Assembly (NCBI RefSeq): GCF_947499945.1
Contig: NZ_CANMQD010000001.1
Span: 682,001-746,000, forward strand
From: an uncultured Sulfitobacter sp.
GTDB lineage: Bacteria; Pseudomonadota; Alphaproteobacteria; Rhodobacterales; Rhodobacteraceae
Length of the DNA: 64,000 nt
Reading direction: 5' to 3'
How positions within the stretch are numbered: the first letter of the stretch is position 1; each line of letters opens with the position of its first letter. The position numbers were made by a program, and so were the translations under genes. Below are positions 56,950 through 64,000 of the stretch, one piece after another. Below the pieces are notes generated by a model that was given only the letters and a program-made list of their open reading frames with translations, was not told the DNA's origin and did not search any database.

Positions 56950-58116
56950 ATGCCCGTGATCACCAACATCGACGACCTGAAACGCATCCACCGCCGCCGC
57001 GTGCCAAAAATGTTTTATGATTACGCCGAAAGCGGCAGTTGGACGGAGCAAACCTTCCGCGAGAACACGTCAGACTTTGACCAGATTCGCCTGCGCCAGC
57101 GTGTCGCCGTGGACATGTCGGGGCGCAGTACCGCCACCCAGATGATCGGACAGGACGTGTCGATGCCTGTGGCCCTCGCTCCTGTGGGCCTTACAGGTAT
57201 GCAGCATGCCGACGGAGAGATTAAGGCGGCGCGTGCAGCGGAAGCCTTTGGTGTGCCTTTCACGCTGTCGACCATGTCCATCAACTCCATTGAGGATGTT
57301 GCAGGCGCCACGCAGAAACCGTTTTGGTTCCAGCTTTATACCATGCGCGACACGGATTACGTCAGCCGCTTGATTGAACGGGCGCGGGCCGCAAAATGCT
57401 CGGCACTTGTGATCACGCTTGACCTGCAAATTCTGGGTCAGCGGCATAAGGACATCAAAAATGGCCTGACTGCGCCGCCGAAATTGACCCCCTCGACGAT
57501 TGCCAACCTCGCCACCAAATGGCGCTGGGGCATTGAGATGTTGCAGACTAAAAATCGCAGCTTTGGCAATATCGTGGGCCATGTCGAAAATATCTCGGAC
57601 GCATCTAACCTGAGCGCGTGGACCGCCGAGCAGTTTGACCCCTCCCTAGACTGGGGAAAGATCGAGAAGATCAAGGAGCAATGGGGCGGCAAGGTGATCC
57701 TCAAGGGTATTCTTGATGCAGAAGACGCCAAGATGGCGCTGAAGGTCGGTGCAGACGCGATCATCGTGAGCAACCATGGCGGCCGCCAGCTGGACGGTGC
57801 ATTGAGTTCCATTCGCGCCCTGCCCTCGATCCTCGATGCCGTTGGTGATCAGATCGAGGTCCACATGGACAGCGGTATCCGCTCCGGTCAGGACGTGCTC
57901 AAAGCGATTGCGATGGGGGCAAAAGGCACTTACATCGGGCGCGCGTTCATTTATGGCCTTGGTGCTATGGGTCAGGCAGGTGTGACGCGTGCGCTCGAAG
58001 TGATCCACAAAGAACTCGATACCACGATGGCACTATGCGGTGAGACAAAAGTAACTGATCTGGGCCGCCACAACCTGCTGGTGCCAAAGAATTTCGAGGG
58101 CGACTGGCAAGACTGA
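56950..58116 (+). CDS. lldD: L-lactate dehydrogenase (cytochrome-type, FMN alpha-hydroxy-acid family)
   Basis: Membrane-associated FMN enzyme oxidising L-lactate to pyruvate and passing electrons to the respiratory chain. The 388-residue product starts MPVITNIDDLKR and has FYDYAESGSWTEQ, MPVALAPVGLTGMQHADGE, the QLYTMRDTDYV segment, KGILDAEDA and the catalytic-region NHGGRQLDGA. It matches LldD closely; a general alpha-hydroxy-acid oxidase is the alternative. A 1-nt TGATG overlap links it to the sulfotransferase-like gene. Confidence 0.92.
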   Translation: MPVITNIDDLKRIHRRRVPKMFYDYAESGSWTEQTFRENTSDFDQIRLRQRVAVDMSGRSTATQMIGQDVSMPVALAPVGLTGMQHADGEIKAARAAEAFGVPFTLSTMSINSIEDVAGATQKPFWFQLYTMRDTDYVSRLIERARAAKCSALVITLDLQILGQRHKDIKNGLTAPPKLTPSTIANLATKWRWGIEMLQTKNRSFGNIVGHVENISDASNLSAWTAEQFDPSLDWGKIEKIKEQWGGKVILKGILDAEDAKMALKVGADAIIVSNHGGRQLDGALSSIRALPSILDAVGDQIEVHMDSGIRSGQDVLKAIAMGAKGTYIGRAFIYGLGAMGQAGVTRALEVIHKELDTTMALCGETKVTDLGRHNLLVPKNFEGDWQD

Positions 58117-58706
58117 TGCTGGTATTCTCCGAGCAGAACCTTGTGCTCTTTTCGACCCCCAAGACGGGATCGACAGCAATGGAAGTCGCGCTGAAACCTT
58201 GGGCGGATATTGCGTTTTACAAGCATCGCAAACATACGCCCGTGAACAGATACCAGCGCAAGATTGCGCCGTTTCTGCGAGAAGCCTATGACCTCACGCC
58301 CGAACCGATGGCCGTGATCCGCGCACCTTTGGAGCATTTGCGCAGCTGGTACCGCTACCGCGCTGCGACACTGGACGTGGATTTTGACGGCTTTCTCGAC
58401 GCGGTCATGTTGGACAGCCCCCCGACATGGGCACGGGTCGGTACCCAGCTGAACTTCCTGACCGACAAGCAGGGGCGCTTGGGCATCACGCATCTGTTTG
58501 CCTACGAGGCACAGCCCGTTCTGCGTGACTGGCTTAGCGCACGGATGGAACGCGAGATCGTATTCAAACCGCAAAATGTCTCGCCAAATGCGCCCACCTC
58601 GATCAGGTCAGAGACGTTGGCGGCATTTAACGCCCACTATGCCAAGGAGATCGCATTGCACGCCCACGTCACTGGCGCTGGAGGGCATCTGATCACGCAA
58701 CTTTAA
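58116..58706 (+). CDS. Sulfotransferase-family protein
   Basis: A 196-residue protein with the 5'-PAPS-binding loop LFSTPKTGSTAMEVAL near the N-terminus and the later 3'-phosphate region (VIRAPLEHLRSWYRYR), the signature of sulfotransferases. It is shorter than most members of the family, which suggests a compact enzyme, and it has no signal peptide. The acceptor is unknown. It is coupled to lldD by TGATG. Confidence 0.82.
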   Translation: MLVFSEQNLVLFSTPKTGSTAMEVALKPWADIAFYKHRKHTPVNRYQRKIAPFLREAYDLTPEPMAVIRAPLEHLRSWYRYRAATLDVDFDGFLDAVMLDSPPTWARVGTQLNFLTDKQGRLGITHLFAYEAQPVLRDWLSARMEREIVFKPQNVSPNAPTSIRSETLAAFNAHYAKEIALHAHVTGAGGHLITQL

Positions 58707-58903
58707 TAGCAGCATTTCTTCATTTTGGCTTCAAACTGTGGGAAAGCTTTGCCCTTGGCAAAGGCTGGGCGGAGCCCCTTAACGATCCTGCCCCCAAAAC
58801 TCGCATTTAATGCTTCCCAAATCCCTGATTCCCGTGTATCTGCGCGACTTCACGCAAAGCGACAGCCTTGGAGGCGCTTTGCCCTAATTTATGGAGAATT
58901 ATT

Positions 58904-59569
58904 ATGGCCGGAGAGATCCCAGATCTTGAAGTTCAAGCACGTACGGGGACAGGCAAGGGCGCCGCTCGTCAGGCACGCCGCGATGGCATGGTTCCTGGAA
59001 TTGTTTTTGGTGGCGACGTTGAACCGCTGCCGATCCAGATGAATTTCAACAAATTGCTGACCATGCTGCGCAAAGGCCGCTTTAAAGCGACTTTGTTCAA
59101 CTTGAAAGTCGAAGGCCATGATGACGTTCGTGTTATCTGCCGCGATGTTCAGCGCCATGTTGTAAAAGACCTGCCAACGCACGTCGATTTCATGCGCCTG
59201 AAGCGTACCACAAAGATCAACCTATTCATCAACGTCGAGATCGCTGGCGAAGAAGAATGTCCGGGTCTGAAGAAGGGTGGCACGCTCAACGTACTGCGCC
59301 CTGAAATCGAACTGGTTGTGACCGCTGCTGACATTCCTGAAAGCATCGTTGTGGACATCACTGATTTGGAAGTTGGCGACAACATCACCATCTCCAGCGT
59401 TAAGCTGCCAGAAGGTTCCAAGCCTGTTATCGACCGTGACTTTGTGATTGCACAAGTCTCCGCACCATCCGCCCTCACCTCAGCTGGTGACGACGAAGAT
59501 GATGTTGATGCAGACGAAGTACCAACAACAGAGATGAACCCGCCAAATGGTGAAAAATCCGGCGATTGA
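58904..59569 (+). CDS. rplY: 50S ribosomal protein L25/general stress protein Ctc
   Basis: Binds 5S rRNA. The 221-residue product is the long CTC form: an L25 domain ([31 protein letters not shown]) and a C-terminal beta domain ([22 protein letters not shown]), then an acidic tail ([11 protein letters not shown]). The ATG at 58904 has GGAG 8 nt upstream; the longer frame from 58868 is not supported. A clear terminator follows. Confidence 0.95.
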   Translation: MAGEIPDLEVQARTGTGKGAARQARRDGMVPGIVFGGDVEPLPIQMNFNKLLTMLRKGRFKATLFNLKVEGHDDVRVICRDVQRHVVKDLPTHVDFMRLKRTTKINLFINVEIAGEEECPGLKKGGTLNVLRPEIELVVTAADIPESIVVDITDLEVGDNITISSVKLPEGSKPVIDRDFVIAQVSAPSALTSAGDDEDDVDADEVPTTEMNPPNGEKSGD

Positions 59570-59594
59570 TCTCATAGTTTGATCGATACGTTTT

Positions 59595-59625
59595 ACGGGG
59601 CTGCCTTATGGGTGGCCCCGTTTTT
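59595..59625 (+). terminator. Intrinsic terminator after rplY
   Basis: ACGGGGC (59595-59601) pairs with GCCCCGT (59615-59621), with a 13-nt loop between, followed by a TTTTT tract, about 25 nt past the rplY stop. Confidence 0.85.
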
Positions 59626-59674
59626 CTTGGATATTCCCAATGCACCTGATCGACTTAAGACAGTACCTTAAAGC

Positions 59675-60163
59675 ATGAAAACAAATCGACCCTCTGGTTC
59701 GAATATCGCGAAAAGCCTTCGGCGGGTAACGGAACTGAGCCTGATTTGGTACGCAATGTTTGTCCCGGCCACTATGCTGTATCTGGCGCAGCTAGCCTCT
59801 TTTGTCAGTGAGACAAAAGGCGCTTCATCCCTGCTGGGCCTCAACCCAACCAGCGCCGAAGCGGTCCTTTTGGATTTACTGACCGCCTCACTGCCAATGA
59901 TCACAGCATTTGCGATATATCTGCGCGTTCTTGCACAGCGTAGGAAAAAGCTACGGATTTCTTTTGTTGCGCAGCACATGGAAGACGATCTGGTGTACCT
60001 GCCGACCTATCCTGCGCTAATTTATAGACGTAGCGGTGCGCAGATACAGGTACTCTGGAACGCAGACGGATTTGTCGCGGGCGGGCCGATCTACCCCGTT
60101 CCGAGCGACATTACGCTAAGGGCGTTTGATCCTGACCATTTCATCGCTGATGGCACGCCCTGA
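59675..60163 (+). CDS. Small membrane protein of unknown function
   Basis: A 162-residue protein with two hydrophobic segments (about 23-45, LIWYAMFVPATMLYLAQLASF, and about 65-88, LLDLLTASLPMITAFAIYLRV) and a soluble C-terminal half (ALIYRRSGAQIQVLWNADGF). No family is recognised. It lies between the rplY terminator and pth. Confidence 0.65.
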   Translation: MKTNRPSGSNIAKSLRRVTELSLIWYAMFVPATMLYLAQLASFVSETKGASSLLGLNPTSAEAVLLDLLTASLPMITAFAIYLRVLAQRRKKLRISFVAQHMEDDLVYLPTYPALIYRRSGAQIQVLWNADGFVAGGPIYPVPSDITLRAFDPDHFIADGTP

Positions 60164-60229
60164 GCGACGCTGCCGCTGGACGCTGCCCTGCCCGCTCCAT
60201 ATGATGCGGGACAAGCAGTGGAGCAGCAC

Positions 60230-60922
60230 ATGAAACTCATCGTCGGCCTTGGCAATCCGGGTGCCAAATACGCGCGCAACCGTCACAACATCGGATTTAT
60301 GGCGGTTGAGCAGATCGCGGCAAATCATGATTTTGGGCCGTGGAAATCCAAGTTTCAGGGCAGCCTGAGCGAGGGGCGCTTTGGCAGCACCCGCGCGGTC
60401 CTACTGCGCCCCGAGACATTTATGAACAAATCCGGCGATAGCGTCGCGGCGGCTATGCGATTTTACAAGCTGGAGCCAGAGGATGTGATTGTGCTGCACG
60501 ACGAGTTGGACCTCGCGCCCGGCAAAGTGAAGTTCAAGATGGGGGGCGGACATGCAGGGCATAACGGATTACGCTCAATCCACAGCCATCTGGGGCCGGA
60601 CTATGGTCGCGTGCGCCTCGGCATTGGGCATCCCGGACATAAGGATCGCGTCGCGGGATATGTTCTGAGCGATTTCGCCAAGGCAGAGGCAGACTGGCTG
60701 GATGATGTGATGCGCGGGATAAGTGACGGGGCACCCTATCTGGCCGAGGGCGACAATGCGAAGTTCATGAATGCGGTGAGCCTGCGCACGGCCCCTGCGC
60801 GCCCCTCAACGGGGACCAAAGGACCTGCAAAGCCCGCCGTTGCGAAAGTGGCCCAAGAAGTGCCGCCCAAAGAGACTGAACCGCAAAGTCCACTGCAAAA
60901 GCTGCTGGGGCGTTTCAAATGA
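60230..60922 (+). CDS. pth: Peptidyl-tRNA hydrolase
   Basis: Releases peptides from drop-off peptidyl-tRNAs. The 230-residue product has the catalytic His19 in ARNRHNIGFM, the MNKSGDSV loop and HDELDLAPGKVKFKMGGGHAGHNGL. The C-terminal 40 residues are an Ala/Pro/Lys-rich extension. GGAG is 6 nt before the ATG at 60230. It overlaps the DUF2332 gene as ATGA. Confidence 0.96.
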   Translation: MKLIVGLGNPGAKYARNRHNIGFMAVEQIAANHDFGPWKSKFQGSLSEGRFGSTRAVLLRPETFMNKSGDSVAAAMRFYKLEPEDVIVLHDELDLAPGKVKFKMGGGHAGHNGLRSIHSHLGPDYGRVRLGIGHPGHKDRVAGYVLSDFAKAEADWLDDVMRGISDGAPYLAEGDNAKFMNAVSLRTAPARPSTGTKGPAKPAVAKVAQEVPPKETEPQSPLQKLLGRFK

Positions 60923-61965
60923 TCCTCAAAGACGCGTTTCGCCATCAGGCAAAATCCTGCGCTGCGTTGGGCAGTCCTTTTATGGAGCGCTTGCTGACAC
61001 TTTTAGCCGATCACTGGCCTATAGAAACTGCTATTGCCCGCAAGTTTGCAAGTTTCGGGGGCGATATTGGTCCTGCGGGTCATTCGCTGCCGTTGCGCAT
61101 CGCAGGCGGGCTTCATGCGCTGGTCCTGACCCAGCGCGATGCAGCTCTGATGGCGGTTTATCCGCCGCATACTCCTGATGATGACGCAATGCGCGATGCT
61201 GTGCTGGCCGCCCTTGTGACGCATAGCGATTTTCTGCTGGACTGGGTGGAAAGCCCGCCGCAAACCAATGAGGTGCGCCGTTCTGCCGCACTGATCGCAG
61301 GCGCGCGGGTTGCTGTGGCACAGTTTCCCCTGCCCCTCTATTTGAGTGAGTTGGGGGCAAGTGGTGGGCTGAACCTCATGTGGGATCACTATGCGCTGGA
61401 TGTGGGTGGCAAACGCTATGGCCCTGATATGCCTGTCCTGTCGCTCAGCCCTGAATGGCGCGGTCCTGCCCCGTTGAAGTCCGAGCCGCGCATTGCGTCG
61501 CGCAAGGGCGTGGACCTGAACCCGCTTGATCCACAACGCAGGGACCACCTGCTGCGCCTCACGGCATATCTGTGGCCGGACCAGCCTCAGCGGCTGTCGC
61601 TGACCCGCGCAGCCGCCTCTGTCATGACGGCGCCGATTGACCGCGGGGACGCCATTGAGTGGCTTGGAACGCGCCTGTCTGCTGCGCCGCAAAAGCACCT
61701 GCACCTGATCCAGCATTCTGTAGCATGGCAGTATTTCCCGCGTGATGTGCAGGCCCGTGGAACAGCCATGATCGAAGCCGCAGGCAAGCGTGCAACGCTT
61801 GAGCGCCCCTTGGCGTGGCTTGCGATGGAAAGTGACGGCGATACAACCGGCGGCATAGGCGCGGCTGTAACCTTGCGACTTTGGCCCGGCGATATCACTT
61901 TAATGCTGGGGCGTGCAGATTTTCACGGGCGCTGGATCGAATGGCAACATGACGCCACGGCGTGA
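60919..61965 (+). CDS. DUF2332 family protein
   Basis: A 348-residue cytoplasmic protein of the DUF2332 family: FRHQAKSCAALGSPFMERLLTLLAD near the start, FPLPLYLSELGASGGLNLMWDHY, RKGVDLNPLDPQ and IQHSVAWQYFP. The ELGASGGLNL and HSVAWQYF motifs are typical. The enzymatic role is unknown; the ELGASGGLN segment has the look of a methyltransferase-like glycine loop, but that is inference. Confidence 0.85.
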   Translation: MILKDAFRHQAKSCAALGSPFMERLLTLLADHWPIETAIARKFASFGGDIGPAGHSLPLRIAGGLHALVLTQRDAALMAVYPPHTPDDDAMRDAVLAALVTHSDFLLDWVESPPQTNEVRRSAALIAGARVAVAQFPLPLYLSELGASGGLNLMWDHYALDVGGKRYGPDMPVLSLSPEWRGPAPLKSEPRIASRKGVDLNPLDPQRRDHLLRLTAYLWPDQPQRLSLTRAAASVMTAPIDRGDAIEWLGTRLSAAPQKHLHLIQHSVAWQYFPRDVQARGTAMIEAAGKRATLERPLAWLAMESDGDTTGGIGAAVTLRLWPGDITLMLGRADFHGRWIEWQHDATA

Positions 61966-62044
61966 GCGTGCGGCAGGCTTGTGCTGTACCTGCCTTTGCG
62001 CCCATGTTGGGATAAGTGACCTCTTAACCTAGGATACCCCCACC

Positions 62045-63208
62045 ATGCGCACCTTCGGAAAATGGCTCCTCCGCATTATTGTGATTCTGGTGCTCGCGGC
62101 AGTTGTCGTAGGCATTTGGCAGCGCGAACAGATAACGCGCCTGCTCGCGGTCAACTCGCTCTTTTCCAAAGAGAAGATCGTGAATAACTTCTCTCATATG
62201 GATACTGCGTTTCTTACGACGCCTGTATCGCGGGGCAACGGTCCCACGGCAGAGTTGCTCTATGGGGCGGATGCGGAAATTCCCGCAAAGGTTGCAGACT
62301 GGATCACCGCACGGGATGTGACAGCGCTTGTTGTGCTAAAGGACGGCGAGATCGTGCACGAGAGCTATTACAAGGGGACAGCACCAGAAGATCTGCGCAT
62401 CTCGTGGTCGGTGGCCAAAAGTTATCTCTCGGCACTGGTGGGAGTGTTGCTGGAGAACGGTACCATCTCTTCAATCGACGATCCCGTGACGGATTATGCC
62501 CCTGCCCTCACAGGTGGTGCGTATGACGGGGCCACTATCCGCAATGTGCTTAACATGGCGAGCGGTGTGACCTTTGATGAAGATTATCTCGACCAGTCTT
62601 CAGATATCAACCGCATGGGCCGTGTCCTGGCCCTTGGCGGTAGTATGGACAACTTTGCCAGCGGCCTGATGGAGACCTTCGCTGACGTCGGCATAGAATG
62701 GAAATATGTCTCGATTGATACGCATATCCTGTCGATGGTGGTCCGCGGGGCGACGGACCGGCCAATTGCGGAACTGCTGAGCGAGAAGATTATTGCCCCC
62801 ATGGGGCTGGAGCGGGAGCCCTATTACCTCACAGACGGGTTTGGCACTTCTTTTGTGCTGGGCGGGTTAAACCTGACCACGCGCGACTATGCGCGGATGG
62901 GACAGATGTTCTTGCAAAACGGGGAATATAACGGGCGCCAGATTGTACCTGTTGACTGGGTCGCCGCCTCTACCACAGCCTCCGCGCCAACGGCCGAGGG
63001 CGAGATTGGATATGGCTACCAGTGGTGGATTCCCAAAAAGGCAATAGAGGGTGAATTCATGGCGCGGGGCATCTATGGGCAGTATGTCTATGTGAATCGT
63101 GCGCGTGGTATCGTAATTGCGACCAATGCGGCAGATCGCAAGTTTCGCGATGACGGCGTGGCAGATGAGAACGTGGCGATTTTCCGTGCGATTGCGGATG
63201 GTATTTGA
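62045..63208 (+). CDS. Serine hydrolase (class C beta-lactamase/NylB-like)
   Basis: A 387-residue protein with an N-terminal membrane anchor (RIIVILVLAAVVVGIW), then a beta-lactamase-type domain. The catalytic SxxK is Ser122-Val-Ala-Lys125 (SWSVAKSYLSAL), the Tyr motif lies near KYVSIDTHIL, and the C-terminal GYGYQWWIPK is typical. The class resembles NylB-type 6-aminohexanoate hydrolases and esterases. The substrate is unknown; the membrane anchor suggests an envelope location. Confidence 0.85.
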   Translation: MRTFGKWLLRIIVILVLAAVVVGIWQREQITRLLAVNSLFSKEKIVNNFSHMDTAFLTTPVSRGNGPTAELLYGADAEIPAKVADWITARDVTALVVLKDGEIVHESYYKGTAPEDLRISWSVAKSYLSALVGVLLENGTISSIDDPVTDYAPALTGGAYDGATIRNVLNMASGVTFDEDYLDQSSDINRMGRVLALGGSMDNFASGLMETFADVGIEWKYVSIDTHILSMVVRGATDRPIAELLSEKIIAPMGLEREPYYLTDGFGTSFVLGGLNLTTRDYARMGQMFLQNGEYNGRQIVPVDWVAASTTASAPTAEGEIGYGYQWWIPKKAIEGEFMARGIYGQYVYVNRARGIVIATNAADRKFRDDGVADENVAIFRAIADGI

Positions 63209-63219
63209 GGAGAGAGTGC

Positions 63220-63600
63220 ATGGAACCTGACGAGAGTATCAACGTAGTTGGCGGTGAATTAGCTCTGTGTGGAACCGATCCTGTGACGGGTTTTTTCCGC
63301 GACGGGCATTGCAACACCTGTGCGGCAGATCAGGGCAGCCATACGGTTTGTGCAATCATGACAGCAGAGTTTCTGGCGTTTTCGAAATATGTCGGTAACG
63401 ATCTGTCCACGCCGCAACCTGCCTTCGGGTTTGCGGGGCTGAAACCCGGTGATCCGTGGTGCCTGTGTGCGGGACGGTTCATGCAAGCGGCCGAGGAAGG
63501 CTGCGGGCCAAAGGTGCATCTGGCGGCAACGCATATACGGGCGCTGGATGTGGTTCCATTGGACGTTTTGCGCAAACATGCCTTGGAGAGTGAGGGATGA
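63220..63600 (+). CDS. DUF2237 protein
   Basis: A 126-residue cysteine-rich protein: CGTDPVTGFFRDGHCNTCAADQGSHTVCAIMTAEFLAFSKYVGNDLSTP and WCLCAGRFMQA. These are the DUF2237 conserved motifs. The start at 63220 has GAGGAGAGAG upstream. It lies downstream of the serine hydrolase and overlaps the next gene as ATGA. Confidence 0.9.
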   Translation: MEPDESINVVGGELALCGTDPVTGFFRDGHCNTCAADQGSHTVCAIMTAEFLAFSKYVGNDLSTPQPAFGFAGLKPGDPWCLCAGRFMQAAEEGCGPKVHLAATHIRALDVVPLDVLRKHALESEG

Positions 63601-64000
63601 AAGCTGCGTTTATCGCGGGTTTGGGCCTGCTGATTGCTGGCGGGGCTGTGGCCCAGGAGATCAGGCCACAGGAGCAGGCGCGTCTGGACCGTTTCGAGCG
63701 GTTGGCGGGGACAGCACTGCTGGAAGCTATGGCGCAGGGTGAGGCAAGTGATGTGGCTGCGTTGAGTGGTGCGTTGGCTGGCGTGCCGCAGGTTGCGTTT
63801 GATCCGTCGCTCAATGGTGAGTGGAAGTGCCGTACAATGAAGTTGGGGGGCGCGCCGCGGCTGGTCGTCTATAGCAATTTCAAATGCCGCATGCGTTTGG
63901 ACAATACTGGCGTGATTTTCGAAAAGCTGTCTGGCTCGCAGCGCACCACGGGGCGGATCGAGATGCGCGAGGGGCGCGCGGTCTATCTGGGGGTGGGCTA
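63597..64000 (+). CDS. DUF4893-like secreted protein, 3' end cut by window edge
   Basis: Translated by eye: ATG at 63597 overlapping the DUF2237 stop, signal peptide (AAFIAGLGLLIAGGAVA), then a soluble domain with LNGEWKCRTMKLGG, LVVYSNFKCRMR and KLSGSQRTTGR, open to the right edge (134 codons seen). The CRTxKLGG and KLxGSQRTTG motifs look like DUF4893. Function is unknown. Confidence 0.75.
   Translation, partial: MKAAFIAGLGLLIAGGAVAQEIRPQEQARLDRFERLAGTALLEAMAQGEASDVAALSGALAGVPQVAFDPSLNGEWKCRTMKLGGAPRLVVYSNFKCRMRLDNTGVIFEKLSGSQRTTGRIEMREGRAVYLGVG

Overview
This window reads as chromosome from a marine alphaproteobacterium of the Rhodobacteraceae (Roseobacter group). The basis is the gene content and protein style: an ftsH-tilS-cpoB-pal-tolB-tolA-tolR-tolQ-ybgC-ruvBAC block, phosphatidylcholine synthase, DUF1127, YcjX/YcjF-like genes and DUF3726. 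Genes are tightly packed, and many neighbours are coupled through 1-4 nt ATGA/GTGA/TAATG overlaps. No species is assigned.

Layout. 1-12736 (minus strand): the end of a MOSC gene, then ftsH, tilS and the complete Tol-Pal envelope system. A second, stand-alone TolA C-terminal-domain gene is wedged between tolA and tolB. ybgC, an unknown gene and ruvB, ruvA, ruvC follow. 12737-20505: a DUF1127 gene with its own promoter and terminator, a small membrane protein, prmA, a frameshifted MATE exporter next to an intact MFS transporter, priA and transaldolase. 20765-23613: DUF484-xerC, phosphatidylcholine synthase and a DNA methyltransferase-repair protein. 23705-33415: ileS, a giant DUF2339 membrane protein, a ycjX-GNAT-ycjF operon and truA. 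33412-44358: poorly characterised metabolic genes (DUF3726 plus an unknown partner, a DsbA-fold isomerase, an FAD oxidoreductase with a GNAT), a coupled CIA30-DUF2805-ABC1 kinase set, and an AttEFGH-like ABC export locus.

The most unusual part is 44371-50386. It holds a carboxymuconolactone-decarboxylase-like gene, a 1068-residue self-sufficient reductive dehalogenase (B12-type dehalogenase, two 4Fe-4S motifs, and a fused phthalate-dioxygenase-reductase-like FMN/NAD/2Fe-2S module) and an Orn/Lys/Arg decarboxylase. The dehalogenase and the decarboxylase-like gene carry the same 15-bp dyad-like motif about 30 nt before their start codons, which suggests a small co-regulated dehalogenation unit.

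50387-52139 is an accessory-looking junction: about 1.3 kb without a convincing gene, a (CATCA)6 repeat, tRNA-Ser(GCU), and then a TPR protein built from five exact-length 141-bp repeats. From 54086 the window returns to housekeeping genes: ychF, trpA, a small conserved protein, lldD, a sulfotransferase-like gene, rplY, pth, DUF2332, a serine hydrolase, DUF2237 and a truncated DUF4893 gene at the right edge. A perfect 22-bp inverted repeat of unknown role lies downstream of trpA.
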